Shown here: piece by piece, positions 16,075 to 24,472 of the stretch
Layout: every line of letters starts with the position of its first letter
Position numbering within the stretch: the first letter of the stretch is position 1
NCBI GenBank assembly: GCA_014239855.1
Contig: JAAZXY010000002.1
Span: 62,001-126,000, forward strand
Reading direction: 5' to 3'
From: Acidimicrobiales bacterium
GTDB taxonomy: Bacteria; Actinomycetota; Acidimicrobiia; Acidimicrobiales; MedAcidi-G1
DNA: 64,000 nucleotides
Program-made: the position numbers and the translations under genes
The notes under the pieces: generated by a model
The model's database searches: none
What the model saw: the letters and a program-made list of their open reading frames with translations, nothing else
Told to the model about the DNA's origin: nothing

Positions 16075-17013
16075 TCAGACGGCCAGAAGGTCGCGTGCGC
16101 CGGTGTCGCTGCTCGGATGACGAAGCTTGGACATGGCCCGGGCCTCGATCTGACGGATCCGCTCCCTGGTCAGGTTGAAGTGCTCCCCGACCTCTTCGAG
16201 CGTGCGGGGCTCGCCCCGGTCCAGCCCGAAGCGAAGCTTCAGGATCTCCCGTTCCCGGGTGTCCAGCGGTGCCAGCAGGCGGCTGATCTCCTCGGGCAGC
16301 AGGGAGGTGGCGGCCACCTCGAACGGCGACTCGGCCGCCCGGTCCTCCACGACGTCGCCCAACTCGGCATCGCCGTCTTCACGCAACGGTTCGCTCAACG
16401 AGAGCGGCTCGGCGGCAAAACGCAGGGCCTCGGTGACCTTCTCCTCGGGCATCTCGACCTCGGCCGAGAGCTCGGCCAGCGTGGCCTGACGTCCGAACTT
16501 CAGCTCGAGGCGGGACCGCGCCTTCTGCAGGCGAGCCAGGGTGTCGCCGGCGTGCACCGGGAGGCGGATGGTGCGTCCGGTGTTGGCGATGCCGCGGGTG
16601 ATGGCCTGACGGATCCACCACGTGGCGTAGGTGGAGAACTTGAAACCCTTTCGCCAGTCGAACTTCTCGACGGCGTGCATCAGGCCGAGGTTGCCCTCCT
16701 GGATGAGGTCGAGCAGCGGCAGGCCGGAGGCCTGGTACTTCTTGGCGATGGAGACGACCAACCGGAGGTTGGACTGGACGAAGGTGCGCTCGGCCTCCTC
16801 GCCCCGCTTGATGTTGCGCTTGAGCTCGCGCTTGCGGGCCGGTGCGAGGTTGTCGCCCTTGGCGGCCATCTCGGCTCGGCCCTCGGTGCCCGCTTCGATC
16901 TGCTGGGCGAGTCGGACCTCGCCCTCCTTGGTCAGCAGTGGGTACTGACCGATATCGGTGAGATACAGCCGGACGAGGTCTTCCTCGTCCCGTTCGACCC
17001 GCTCTTTGGCCAC
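16075..17013 (-). CDS. RNA polymerase sigma factor, primary (group 1/2) type
   Basis: Encodes 312 residues. Region 1.2 is DLVRLYLTDIGQYPLLTKEGEVRLAQQIE. Region 2 contains FVQSNLRLVVSIAKKYQASGLPLLDLIQEGNLGLMHAVEKFDWRKGFKFSTYATWWIRQAI, including the -10 recognition helix. Region 3 is TIRLPVHAGDTLARLQKARSRL. Region 4 ends LTRERIRQIEARAMSKLRH. Region 1.1 is absent, as in SigB/HrdD-like actinobacterial sigma factors and some principal ones. The GTG at 17013 has a strong GGAGGAGACGAGG site. A TTGGCA-16-TATGGT promoter about 150 nt upstream gives a long leader. Whether this is the principal sigma or a paralog cannot be decided from the window. Confidence 0.93.
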   Translation of the reverse strand: MAKERVERDEEDLVRLYLTDIGQYPLLTKEGEVRLAQQIEAGTEGRAEMAAKGDNLAPARKRELKRNIKRGEEAERTFVQSNLRLVVSIAKKYQASGLPLLDLIQEGNLGLMHAVEKFDWRKGFKFSTYATWWIRQAITRGIANTGRTIRLPVHAGDTLARLQKARSRLELKFGRQATLAELSAEVEMPEEKVTEALRFAAEPLSLSEPLREDGDAELGDVVEDRAAESPFEVAATSLLPEEISRLLAPLDTREREILKLRFGLDRGEPRTLEEVGEHFNLTRERIRQIEARAMSKLRHPSSDTGARDLLAV

Positions 17014-17166
17014 CCTCGTCTCCTCCAGCCGGGGGAACGTCCGGCCCGTCTGGCGGGACCGTCGTTCACCGAATCATTCGCCTGTCAACACACCCGATCG
17101 GCTCGCCCCGGAGGGCGGATGGTGGGTCGGATGACAACGTTGCCCCCACTCCCCCGATCGACGGTC

Positions 17167-17194
17167 ACCATATCCACGACCCTCTGGATGCCAA
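17167..17194 (-). promoter_or_regulatory. Probable promoter of the sigma factor gene
   Basis: On the minus strand TTGGCA (17189-17194) and TATGGT (17167-17172) are separated by 16 bp. Inverted GGTGACC/GGTCACC sequences flank the pair, and could bind a dimeric regulator. The predicted leader is about 145 nt. Confidence 0.5.
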
Positions 17195-17252
17195 CGCGAA
17201 AAGGTGACCATCGTCACGAAGCATGACGATTCCGATCGGACCTGTCACGGAT

Positions 17253-17297
17253 GGCCCCTTCATGGGTGGCCCCTTCATGGGTGGCCCCTTCATGGGT
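17253..17297. repeat. Three perfect 15-bp tandem repeats
   Basis: GGCCCCTTCATGGGT at 17253-17267, 17268-17282 and 17283-17297. The last copy contains the stop codon of the minus-strand gene 17290-17769. Each unit carries TGA on that strand, so a stop remains however many copies exist. Confidence 0.95.
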
Positions 17298-17769
17298 GAC
17301 GGGGCCGGTCCTCCAGATCGGCGAGCACCAGCCGCAGCACGCGGCGCGCCGGAGCGTCACCGACCGGCGAGAGCCGATCGGCCAGACCGATCAGGTGGGC
17401 GATCACCCCGTCCAGGAGGAGGGCGGCCGCGGTGGCCCGATCCGACGGGTCGACGTCGAGCATGGCCAGCACGGCGGTCAGCCGATCGGGGTCCGAGGCT
17501 TCCTCACGTGCCTCGGCCAGCAGCACCGACTCGGGGATCCGGTCGCGCCACCATCCAGCGTGTTCGGCGAGGCGCGCCGAGAGGGAGGCCATGGTGGCCG
17601 CTGAAGCCGGATCGGCCCCGTCGGTCGACCAGTCGCCCAACCGTCCGGCCAGGGCCTCGCAGAGTTCGGCCAACTGCGTGAACTCGTGGGCTCCGCCCTC
17701 GGCGGTGAGTGGAATGGACCCGTCATTCACCGGCCCGTCATTCTCTGGAGCAGGGGTCACGGCGTTCAT
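17290..17769 (-). CDS. Conserved-looking hypothetical protein downstream of nadE
   Basis: Encodes 159 residues, acidic and mostly helical, with no signal peptide or membrane segment. I do not recognise the family. Readable stretches are FTQLAELCEALAGRLGDW, LAEHAGWWRDRIPESVLLAEAREEA, LLLDGVIAHLIGLADRLSPVGDAPARRVLRLVLADLED. The layout of a helical bundle with W/H residues resembles ferritin-like or DUF hypothetical bundles, but no metal ligands are clear. The ATG overlaps the nadE stop (ATGA), so it is translated with nadE. Its stop lies in a tandem repeat. Confidence 0.7.
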   Translation of the reverse strand: MNAVTPAPENDGPVNDGSIPLTAEGGAHEFTQLAELCEALAGRLGDWSTDGADPASAATMASLSARLAEHAGWWRDRIPESVLLAEAREEASDPDRLTAVLAMLDVDPSDRATAAALLLDGVIAHLIGLADRLSPVGDAPARRVLRLVLADLEDRPRHP

Positions 17770-19484
17770 CCCCGGAAGTGGTTGACGATCGGCATGCGGC
17801 GGTCACGGCCGAAGCCCCGGGTGGTCACCTTCGGGCCGAGCGGCGTCTGGCGGCGCTTGAACTCCGCGCCGTCCACCAGACGGACCACCCGGTCCACCAG
17901 ATCGGGGTCGTGGCCCTCGGCCACCAGCTCGGTCCGGGTCAGGTTGCCCTCCACGTAGGCCTCCAGCAGGGGGTCCAGAACGTCGTAGGTCGGGAGGCTC
18001 TGATCGTCGGTCTGGTCGGGCCGGAGTTCGGCCGACGGCGGCTTGGTGAGGATGTGTTCAGGGATGACCAGTTCTCCGTCCAACCCCGGTTCCCGGGCGT
18101 TTCGCCAGCGGCAGAGGTCGTAGACCCGGGTCTTGTAGAGGTCCCGGATCACCGCGTAGGCCCCCGCAGTGTCCCCGTACAGCGTCGAGTAGCCGACCGC
18201 CGACTCGCTCTTGTTGCCGGTGGTGAGCACCATCCATCCGTGGGCGTTGGACAGACCCATCAGGAGCACGCCACGGATCCGGGCCTGCAGGTTCTCGTCG
18301 GCCAGGCCGACTGGGCCTCCGTCGATGGCCCCGGACAGCACGCCCGACAGCGCCTGATGGGCCTCCTCGATGGGAAGGAGGTGGGCGTCGAGCCCCTGGG
18401 AGGCGGCCAACGCCCGGGCGTCGTCCACCGAGTGGTCGCTCGAGTAGCGCGACGGCATGAGCACCGCGTGGACGTGGTCCGGACCCAGGGCGTCTGCGGC
18501 AATGGTGGCCACCAGAGCCGAATCAACGCCGCCCGACAGACCGAGGCACACGTCGGTGAAACCGCTCTTGGTGACGTAGCCCCGGGTGGCGGTCACCAAC
18601 GCCCCGTACAGCTCGGCGGTCTCGTCCAACGGGGCCAGGGCGGGCACCACCAGATGGTCGGACCGTTCCACCATCCCGGAGACCTCGACGACCAGCAGGT
18701 CGGCGCCTGCCCCCGGGTTCCCGGCGACCTCGACGTCTCCGGCGACATCGACGTCCACGATCACCACAGCCTCGTCGAACCGCGGTGCCCGGGCCACGAT
18801 CCGTCCCGACGGATCGGCCACCATCGAGCCCCCGTCGAACACCAGTTGGTCCTGGCCCCCGACCAGGTTCAGGTAGGCCACCGGCCGACCCGAGGCGGCA
18901 GCCGTGGCGGCCACCACCGACTCGCGGGCCGCCTGCTTGCCCAGGTGGTACGGCGATCCGTTCACCGTGGCGATCAGGTCGGCACCACCGGCCACCAGGC
19001 GTTCGACCGGACCGCCGGCCACCCACAGGTCCTCACAGATGGCCAGACCCACCCGCACCCCACCGATGCGGTGGAGGACCAGCGGCGCGGTGCCCGGCGC
19101 GAAGTCCCGTGCCTCGTCGAACACGTCGTAGGTGGGGAGGCACTCCTTGTGGTACGTCCCGACGATCCGGCCGCCGTGGCAGACAGCCACCGCATTGTGG
19201 GCCGGGCCGTCCGGGCCGTCGGGCCCGACATCGGCGAAGCCGACCACCAGGGTGCACCGACCACTCGCGGCGGCCACCCGCTCCACGGCCTCACGGCTGC
19301 GGGTCACGAAGCCGGGCTTGTGGACCAGGTCCTCCAGCGGATACCCGGTGACCGCCATCTCCGGGAAGAGGGCCAGATCACAGTCGGCCACCTCGTCGAG
19401 GGTGGCCAGCACCCGGTCGACGTTGCCGTCCAGGTCACCGACGACGGTGTCGATCTGCACCAACGCCAGCCGGACCCGGGTCAT
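17766..19484 (-). CDS. nadE: Glutamine-dependent NAD+ synthetase
   Basis: Encodes 572 residues and makes NAD from nicotinate adenine dinucleotide, ATP and glutamine. The N-terminal glutaminase (carbon-nitrogen hydrolase) domain has the Glu in LALFPEMAVTGYPLEDLV, Lys in HKECLPTYDVFDE, and catalytic Cys in GLAICEDLW. The C-terminal synthetase domain carries the PP-loop SGGVDSALVA, TGNKSESAVGYSTLYGD and KPPSAELRPDQTDDQSLPTYDVLD. The ATG at 19484 follows TACGCT by 6 nt (19491-19496 on the minus strand), so the mRNA is probably leaderless. A 159-aa hypothetical protein is coupled downstream. Confidence 0.96.
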   Translation of the reverse strand: MTRVRLALVQIDTVVGDLDGNVDRVLATLDEVADCDLALFPEMAVTGYPLEDLVHKPGFVTRSREAVERVAAASGRCTLVVGFADVGPDGPDGPAHNAVAVCHGGRIVGTYHKECLPTYDVFDEARDFAPGTAPLVLHRIGGVRVGLAICEDLWVAGGPVERLVAGGADLIATVNGSPYHLGKQAARESVVAATAAASGRPVAYLNLVGGQDQLVFDGGSMVADPSGRIVARAPRFDEAVVIVDVDVAGDVEVAGNPGAGADLLVVEVSGMVERSDHLVVPALAPLDETAELYGALVTATRGYVTKSGFTDVCLGLSGGVDSALVATIAADALGPDHVHAVLMPSRYSSDHSVDDARALAASQGLDAHLLPIEEAHQALSGVLSGAIDGGPVGLADENLQARIRGVLLMGLSNAHGWMVLTTGNKSESAVGYSTLYGDTAGAYAVIRDLYKTRVYDLCRWRNAREPGLDGELVIPEHILTKPPSAELRPDQTDDQSLPTYDVLDPLLEAYVEGNLTRTELVAEGHDPDLVDRVVRLVDGAEFKRRQTPLGPKVTTRGFGRDRRMPIVNHFRG

Positions 19485-19534
19485 GGTCCCAGCGTACCGA
19501 CGGGCCCCTCAGGAGGCCCGACCGGGAAGACCTG

Positions 19535-20116
19535 TCAAGAGGCCTGACGGTGCATGGACCGGTGGACACCCGACGGCCCGCCGCGGCGGGCGGGACGCTC
19601 GCCGTTGACCCGGGCCGCGGCCCGTTCCTCGGCCCCGGCCAGGATCTCGTCGGCCCGGTCACGATCCAACTTGCCCTCGGCCACGGCCTGTTCGATCCGC
19701 TCGGAGGCCGTGGCCACCAACTCGGCCACCAGCTCGTCGGTCCGGTCGCCGGCCAGATCGGCCAGGGTCGCCCCCTCGCGCAACGCCTCACCCAGCTCGT
19801 GTCGATCCATGTCCAGGAAGTCCGCCACCTGGCCGGCGAAGTGGGCCCGGCGTGCCCGATGCTTCCCGACCTGGTCGGTCCGGTCACCCTTCTCGTGGCT
19901 TCCCGCCTCCCGGTGGGCCATCTCCCGGCGGCCCGTCTCCCGGTGGGCATCGAACCGCTCCCGCATCTCGAGCATCCGCTCGTCGCCATCGGCCGCGGCC
20001 TCCGGCACCGGATCGGCACCCGCCGAACCGATCGGCGACAGCGTGGCCACCAGCACCGAGCCGGCCACCAGCGACACCGCCGTGGCGACCACCCGGATCG
20101 TCATCTTCTTCTTCAT
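19535..20116 (-). CDS. Secreted, charged helical protein of unknown function
   Basis: Encodes 193 residues. The N terminus MKKKMTIRVVATAVSLVAGSVLVATLSPIGSAGA is a Sec signal peptide with a probable cleavage near AGA-DP. The mature protein is highly charged with a His/Arg/Glu-rich stretch (RREMAHREAGSHEKGDR) followed by a helical domain, FLDMDRHELGEALREGATLADLAGDRTDELVAELVATASERIEQAVAEGKLDRDRADEILAG. That pattern resembles small secreted DUF2680-like domains, an uncertain match. GGAG lies 6 nt before the ATG at 20116. The histidine-rich part could bind metal, which is speculative. Confidence 0.75.
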   Translation of the reverse strand: MKKKMTIRVVATAVSLVAGSVLVATLSPIGSAGADPVPEAAADGDERMLEMRERFDAHRETGRREMAHREAGSHEKGDRTDQVGKHRARRAHFAGQVADFLDMDRHELGEALREGATLADLAGDRTDELVAELVATASERIEQAVAEGKLDRDRADEILAGAEERAAARVNGERPARRGGPSGVHRSMHRQAS

Positions 20117-20274
20117 CGCCTGCTCCAGTTCTCCCGATCCTCGATGGCCCGGGCTCCGTGACCACCGTCGGTCGGTGGCATGGAGGAAACGATGCCGAGG
20201 CCAGATGAGGAGACGATGAAGACCGTCGGAGGACCCGATAAGGAAAATCCAGCGAAAGACACGCCCCAGAACGG

Positions 20275-20310
20275 CCGATGCCCCCGGGCGGTTGAACCCG
20301 GGGACATCGG
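20275..20310 (-). terminator. Strong terminator hairpin after glnII
   Basis: On the minus strand CCGATG-T-CCCCGGG pairs with CCCGGGG-G-CATCGG around an 8-nt loop, giving a stem of about 14 bp. T-rich sequence follows further downstream. It separates glnII from the secreted-protein gene on the same strand. Confidence 0.8.
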
Positions 20311-20348
20311 ACAGCGGCCGGGGGAACCGGCCGGACGTAGGGGGCCGG

Positions 20349-21362
20349 TCAGCCGGCGAGGGCCTCACAACAGGTGTTGGTGATCAGGCGGGTGACCACG
20401 TACGGATCCATGTTGGCGTTGGGCCGACGATCCTCGATGTAGCCCTTCTGGTCCAGGTTGACCTGCCACGGGATACGGACCGACGCGCCCCGGTCCGACA
20501 CGCCGTAGCTGAACTGGTCGTACCGCTGGGTCTCATGCGCACCGGTGAGACGCTCCTCGGAACCCAGGCCGTAGCCGGCGATGTGCTCAGCCGGCTTGCC
20601 CTCGGCACCCAGCGATTCGCACGCCGTGATGATGGCGTCGTAGCCCTCGCGCATGGCGTTGGTGGAGAAGTTGGTGTGCGCACCGGCACCGTTCCAGTCG
20701 CCCTTGATGGGCTTGGCGGCCACCGAGGCGTCCACGCCAAAGTCCTCGGCGACCCGGTACAGCAGGTAGCGGGCCATCCAGAGCTGGTCGGCCACGGCCA
20801 CCGTGTCGACCGGTCCGATCTGGAACTCCCACTGGCCGAGCATGACCTCGGCGTTGGTACCCGAGATGGCCAGACCGGCATCCATACAGGCCTTGGTGTG
20901 GGCCTCGACGATGTCACGACCGGCGATCTCGATGGCGCCCACGCCGCAGTAGTAGGGACCCTGCGGCGCCGGGTAGCCCTCGACCGGCCAACCCAGCGGG
21001 CGGCCCTCCTGGAAGAAGGTGTACTCCTGCTCGATGCCGAAGATCGGCTCCTGGTCGGCGTACTTCTCGAACGACTCCACGCAGGCGGCCCGCGAGTTCG
21101 TGGGGTGCGGGGTCATGTTCCCGTCGGGGAGGCAGACGTCGCACAGCACGAGGATGTCGTCGCCGCCACGGATCGGATCCGGGCACGAGAACACGGGCCG
21201 CAGCACGCAGTCCGAGTTGTCGCCGGGCGCCTGGTTGGTGCTCGAACCATCGAAGCCCCAGATGGGGAGATCCTGCGGGTCGTCGATGATCTTGGTCTTC
21301 GATCGGACGTAGGGAAGCGGCTCGGTGCCGTCGATCCAGATGTACTCAGCCCTGATGGCCAT
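20349..21362 (-). CDS. glnII: Glutamine synthetase type II (eukaryote-like)
   Basis: Encodes 337 residues, the typical GSII length, and condenses ammonia with glutamate. MAIRAEYIWIDGTEPLPYVRSKTKII, LPIWGFDGSSTNQAPGDNSDCVLRPV, FGIEQEYTFF, GDWNGAGAHTNFSTNAMR and DRGASVRIP match GSII catalytic segments (metal-binding Glu in EQEY, ATP/glutamate-binding GAGAHTN). The ATG at 21362 has GGAGATCACC in front. It is divergent from a GSI gene at 21549 across a 186-bp region containing 11-bp-spaced direct repeats. GSII enzymes are usually not adenylylated, so regulation is likely transcriptional. Confidence 0.95.
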   Translation of the reverse strand: MAIRAEYIWIDGTEPLPYVRSKTKIIDDPQDLPIWGFDGSSTNQAPGDNSDCVLRPVFSCPDPIRGGDDILVLCDVCLPDGNMTPHPTNSRAACVESFEKYADQEPIFGIEQEYTFFQEGRPLGWPVEGYPAPQGPYYCGVGAIEIAGRDIVEAHTKACMDAGLAISGTNAEVMLGQWEFQIGPVDTVAVADQLWMARYLLYRVAEDFGVDASVAAKPIKGDWNGAGAHTNFSTNAMREGYDAIITACESLGAEGKPAEHIAGYGLGSEERLTGAHETQRYDQFSYGVSDRGASVRIPWQVNLDQKGYIEDRRPNANMDPYVVTRLITNTCCEALAG

Positions 21363-21464
21363 GGTGATCTCCTGATCCTTGGGTCGGTCTGTGGGTCGGT
21401 TGAACGGACCCGGACGGCCGGCCGCGCTGCCGGACACGGGAAACCTACGGGGGGAGCGGTTTCA

Positions 21465-21498
21465 TGACTGTTTTCTGACTGTGAACGCCATGTGAACG
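21465..21498. promoter_or_regulatory. 11-bp-periodic direct repeats between glnII and glnA (PHO-box/GlnR-like)
   Basis: TGTGAACG occurs at 21480-21487 and again at 21491-21498, exactly 11 bp apart; read on the minus strand this is GTTCAC-N5-GTTCAC. Upstream on that strand the 11-bp rhythm continues with GAAAACAGTCA and TGAAACC. The arrangement matches the direct-repeat style of actinobacterial PhoP boxes (GTTCACC repeats), with GlnR-like GAAAC half-sites. Binding is inference. Confidence 0.5.
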
Positions 21499-21548
21499 AC
21501 GTACCCCGGAACTGGTGCCGCGGGCCCCGATCGCCCCATGCTGGTCCC

Positions 21549-22934
21549 ATGGACATCGAGCAGACCAGCGAAGACGCGGGCGGCGGGCCCGACCGCGAAC
21601 AGCGGCAACGCAACCAACGGGACTACGTACTCCGCACGGTCGAGGAACGCGGGGTACGCCTGATCCGGCTCTGGTTCACCGACGTACTGGGCCGCCACAA
21701 GTCGGTGGCCATCTCCCCGGCCGAGTTGGAGACGGTGCTCGACGAGGGTCTGCAGTTCGACGGTTCGGCCATCGACGGGTTCAGTCGTGTCCAGGAGAGC
21801 GACGTGCTGGCCCGGCCCGACCCGTCCACCTTCGAGCTCCTTCCGTGGGCCGACCCGTCCGAACCGTCGGGAACGATCTTCTGTGACATCACCAACCTGG
21901 ACGGGACGTCGTTCGAGGGCGACCCCCGCCAGGTGCTGCGCCGCAACGTGGACCGGGCCCGGGCCGCCGGCTTCGAGATGTTCTGCGCTCCGGAGGTCGA
22001 GTTCTTCTACTTCGCCGATTCGGGACCCGAGCCCGTTCCCCTGGACCGGGCGTCGTACTTCGACCTGACCACCACCGACGTGGCATCGGATCTCCGCAAG
22101 CAGACCCTGCACATGCTCGAGGCCCTGTCCATCCCGGTCGAGTACTCCTTCCACGAGGACGGCCCCAGCCAGCACGAGATCGACCTCCAGTACACCGACG
22201 CCCTGGCCATGGCCGACTCGGTGATGACGTTGCGTCTGGCCGTGAAGAAGATCGCCATGGACCGGGGGGTGTACGCCACGTTCATGCCCAAGCCCCTCAA
22301 CGGCGTCCAGGGCTCGGGGATGCATACCCACCTGTCGTTGTTCCGCGACGGGAAGAACGCCTTCCACGACCCCGACACCCCGGATGGCCTGTCGGCCACC
22401 GCCGGTTCGTTCATCGCCGGGCTGCTCCGCCATGCCCGGGAGATCACCGCGGTCACCAACCAGTTGGTCAACTCGTACAAGCGGATCAACGAGGGCTACG
22501 AGGCTCCCCGCTACGTGTCGTGGGCGCGTAACAACCGGTCGGCGCTCGTCCGGGTTCCCATCCCCAAGCCGGGCAAGGTCGATTCGACTCGGATCGAGTA
22601 CCGGGCGTTGGACCCGGCGTGCAATCCGTACCTGGCCTTCTCGGTGCTGCTGGCCGCCGGCCTGCGAGGGATCGAGGACGGCCTGGAGTTGCCCCCGGAA
22701 GCAGCGGTCAACCTCTACGACCTGAGTCGTGACGAGCAGCGTGAGCTCGGCGTGGCCAGCCTTCCGGACAACCTGAACGAGGCGTTGGACGAGATGGAAG
22801 CCTCCGAACTGGTGCGCGAGGCCCTCGGCGACCACATCTTCGAGTGGTTCCTTCGAAACAAGCGAGCCGAGTGGAACGAGTACCAACGCCAGGTCACGCC
22901 ATTCGAGCTCGACACGTATCTCCCCAACTGGTGA
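21549..22934 (+). CDS. glnA: Glutamine synthetase type I
   Basis: Encodes 461 residues. Family segments seen are IRLWFTDVLGRHKSVAISPAELE, FDGSAIDGFSRVQESDV, the metal site APEVEFFYF, FMPKPLNGVQGSGMHTHLSLF, and RNNRSALVRVPIP. NLYDL near residue 395 holds the tyrosine that is adenylylated in regulated GSI enzymes. The sequence resembles mycobacterial GlnA2-type enzymes more than GlnA1. The start ATG 21549 has CATGCT ending 6 nt upstream, close to the leaderless pattern. A GlnR-like regulator follows. Confidence 0.93.
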   Translation: MDIEQTSEDAGGGPDREQRQRNQRDYVLRTVEERGVRLIRLWFTDVLGRHKSVAISPAELETVLDEGLQFDGSAIDGFSRVQESDVLARPDPSTFELLPWADPSEPSGTIFCDITNLDGTSFEGDPRQVLRRNVDRARAAGFEMFCAPEVEFFYFADSGPEPVPLDRASYFDLTTTDVASDLRKQTLHMLEALSIPVEYSFHEDGPSQHEIDLQYTDALAMADSVMTLRLAVKKIAMDRGVYATFMPKPLNGVQGSGMHTHLSLFRDGKNAFHDPDTPDGLSATAGSFIAGLLRHAREITAVTNQLVNSYKRINEGYEAPRYVSWARNNRSALVRVPIPKPGKVDSTRIEYRALDPACNPYLAFSVLLAAGLRGIEDGLELPPEAAVNLYDLSRDEQRELGVASLPDNLNEALDEMEASELVREALGDHIFEWFLRNKRAEWNEYQRQVTPFELDTYLPNW

Positions 22935-23022
22935 TCTCCCCTCCGATCCCCGTCAGGGCATGCGCTCGTCGGAACGGGCAGACTGAGGGTGCGGGACGCC
23001 GCCGGTGACCCGCGGAACCACC

Positions 23023-23703
23023 ATGGACCCCCTACTCGTCTTCCCGAATCCCCCACCTCCGGAACTGGCCCAGTGCCTGGACCTGGACGGCTGGTCGTGG
23101 AAGGCCGTCGCCGATGCCGACGCCGCCATGGCCGAGGAACCCGACGAGGGCTGGTCAGGCGCCGTGGTGGTGGCCGACACCGACCCCGAGGGGGCCTTCG
23201 CCCTGTGCCGCCGCCTCCGCAAGGTGGAGATGCCGCTGCAACCGCTGCTGGTCCTGGTGGGGGGCGGCCAACTCGACGCCCTGGAACTCCGCGACGACCT
23301 GTTCGACGACTTCTGCCTGACCCCGCTGCGACCCGCCGAACTCCGGGCCCGGATCGAGCACCTGTTCTCGCGCACCGGTAGGGGCACCCGCCCCGAGTTG
23401 GTGGAGTACGGACCACTGGCCCTGAACCTCGAGACCTATCAGGCGGCCATCGACGGCGAACCGCTCGACCTCACCTACATGGAGTACGAGCTGCTCAAGT
23501 TCCTGGCCGCCCACCCCGGCAAGGTGTTCACCCGCGAGACCCTGTTGAGCCGGGTCTGGGGCTACGACTACTACGGCGGCGCCCGCACCGTCGACGTCCA
23601 CATCCGGCGGCTCCGGGCCAAGCTCGGCGAGGAGCACGCCAACCTGATCCACACGGTGCGATCGGTGGGCTACCGGTTCGGCCAGTCCCGCTGGGGCGTC
23701 TGA
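23023..23703 (+). CDS. GlnR-like winged-helix response regulator
   Basis: Encodes 226 residues. The C-terminal OmpR-type domain, PLDLTYMEYELLKFLAAHPGKVFTRETLLSRVWGYDYYGGARTVDVHIRRLRAKLGEEHANLIHTVRSVGYRFG, is very close to actinobacterial GlnR. The N-terminal receiver-like domain is atypical, lacking the clear acidic triad and conserved Lys, as in orphan GlnR proteins that work without phosphorylation. It lies directly after glnA, so it probably controls the glutamine synthetase pair and other nitrogen genes. ATG 23023 was preferred to an in-frame GTG at 23005. No histidine kinase gene is adjacent. Confidence 0.85.
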   Translation: MDPLLVFPNPPPPELAQCLDLDGWSWKAVADADAAMAEEPDEGWSGAVVVADTDPEGAFALCRRLRKVEMPLQPLLVLVGGGQLDALELRDDLFDDFCLTPLRPAELRARIEHLFSRTGRGTRPELVEYGPLALNLETYQAAIDGEPLDLTYMEYELLKFLAAHPGKVFTRETLLSRVWGYDYYGGARTVDVHIRRLRAKLGEEHANLIHTVRSVGYRFGQSRWGV

Positions 23704-23759
23704 CCGCTGAGACCCTCTGGCCGGTCGTGCCGGCCCGTGGCGTCAGCTCGTCGCGCTGG

Positions 23760-23945
23760 TCAGTCGGCCGGTGCTGCCCAGGGGTCGGTGTCGCTCAGTT
23801 CGAGCAGTTCCGAACCCTCGTGTGTCGTGTCGACGTCCTTCTTGAGGACGCCACCCAGCAGGGCGGCGGCCAACGCTCCCGTCATCAGGATGCCGACCGG
23901 CATCACCACGACGAGCAACAGGATCATCAGGACGGCGCCGAGCAT
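23760..23945 (-). CDS. Small single-pass membrane protein
   Basis: Encodes 61 residues. One long hydrophobic segment, MLGAVLMILLLVVVMPVGILMTGALAAALLG, is followed by an acidic tail, KKDVDTTHEGSELLELSDTDPW. The combination of start position and acidic tail looks like a real conserved small actinobacterial membrane protein, but I do not know its function. It lies after the RidA gene on the same strand with an 80-nt gap. The start at 23945 is the first Met of the helix. Confidence 0.6.
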   Translation of the reverse strand: MLGAVLMILLLVVVMPVGILMTGALAAALLGGVLKKDVDTTHEGSELLELSDTDPWAAPAD

Positions 23946-24025
23946 GGCCGCAGTCTGCCATCTCCCGTCGGGCCGGCGCGCTTGCGTGCCGCCGGCCTCC
24001 GAGATCAGCGGTCGGGGTCGCCGGT

Positions 24026-24400
24026 TCAGCCGACGTGGACGACGGCCTCCACCTCGAAGATGGCGCCGAGGGGCAGGGCGGCCACGGCCACACACGAACG
24101 GGCCGGACGGCTGTCGCCGAACGCCTCGCAGTAGATCTCGTTCATCGCCGAGAAGTTGCCCATGTCGGTCAGGAACACCGTGGTCTTGACGATCTGGTCG
24201 AGGGTGGCCCCGTTGGCCTCCACCTGGGCCCGCAGGTTGGCCAACGCCTGGGTGGCCTGAGCCTTGAGATCGTCACCGGCGAGGCTGCCGGCCACCGGAC
24301 CATCGACGGTGCTGCCGTCCACGATGCCGATCTGGCCGCTGACGAACAGGAAGTCGCCGGCGGGCACGACGGGGGTGTAGGGACCAGCGGTGTTGCTCAT
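24026..24400 (-). CDS. RidA family protein (reactive enamine/imine deaminase)
   Basis: Encodes 124 residues. GPYTPVVPAGDFLFVSGQIG, QATQALANLRAQVEANGATLDQIVKTTVFLTDMGNFSAMNEIY and SRPARSCVAVAALPLGAIFEVEAVV match the YjgF/YER057c/UK114 fold. The Arg in RPARS is the catalytic residue that binds the imine carboxylate in deaminating RidA proteins. ATG 24400 has GGAG 8 nt upstream. Likely cytosolic, removing 2-aminoacrylate-type intermediates. Confidence 0.92.
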   Translation of the reverse strand: MSNTAGPYTPVVPAGDFLFVSGQIGIVDGSTVDGPVAGSLAGDDLKAQATQALANLRAQVEANGATLDQIVKTTVFLTDMGNFSAMNEIYCEAFGDSRPARSCVAVAALPLGAIFEVEAVVHVG

Positions 24401-24472
24401 GGGGGGGCTCCGTAACTCGGTGGGAATCAGATTCCGTATGGGAACGGGATCCTGCCACAACCCGGTGGGCCG

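Noticed and set aside
17709-19547. A 612-codon frame antisense to nadE
   Set aside because: nadE is complete and conserved; this is its reverse-strand shadow.
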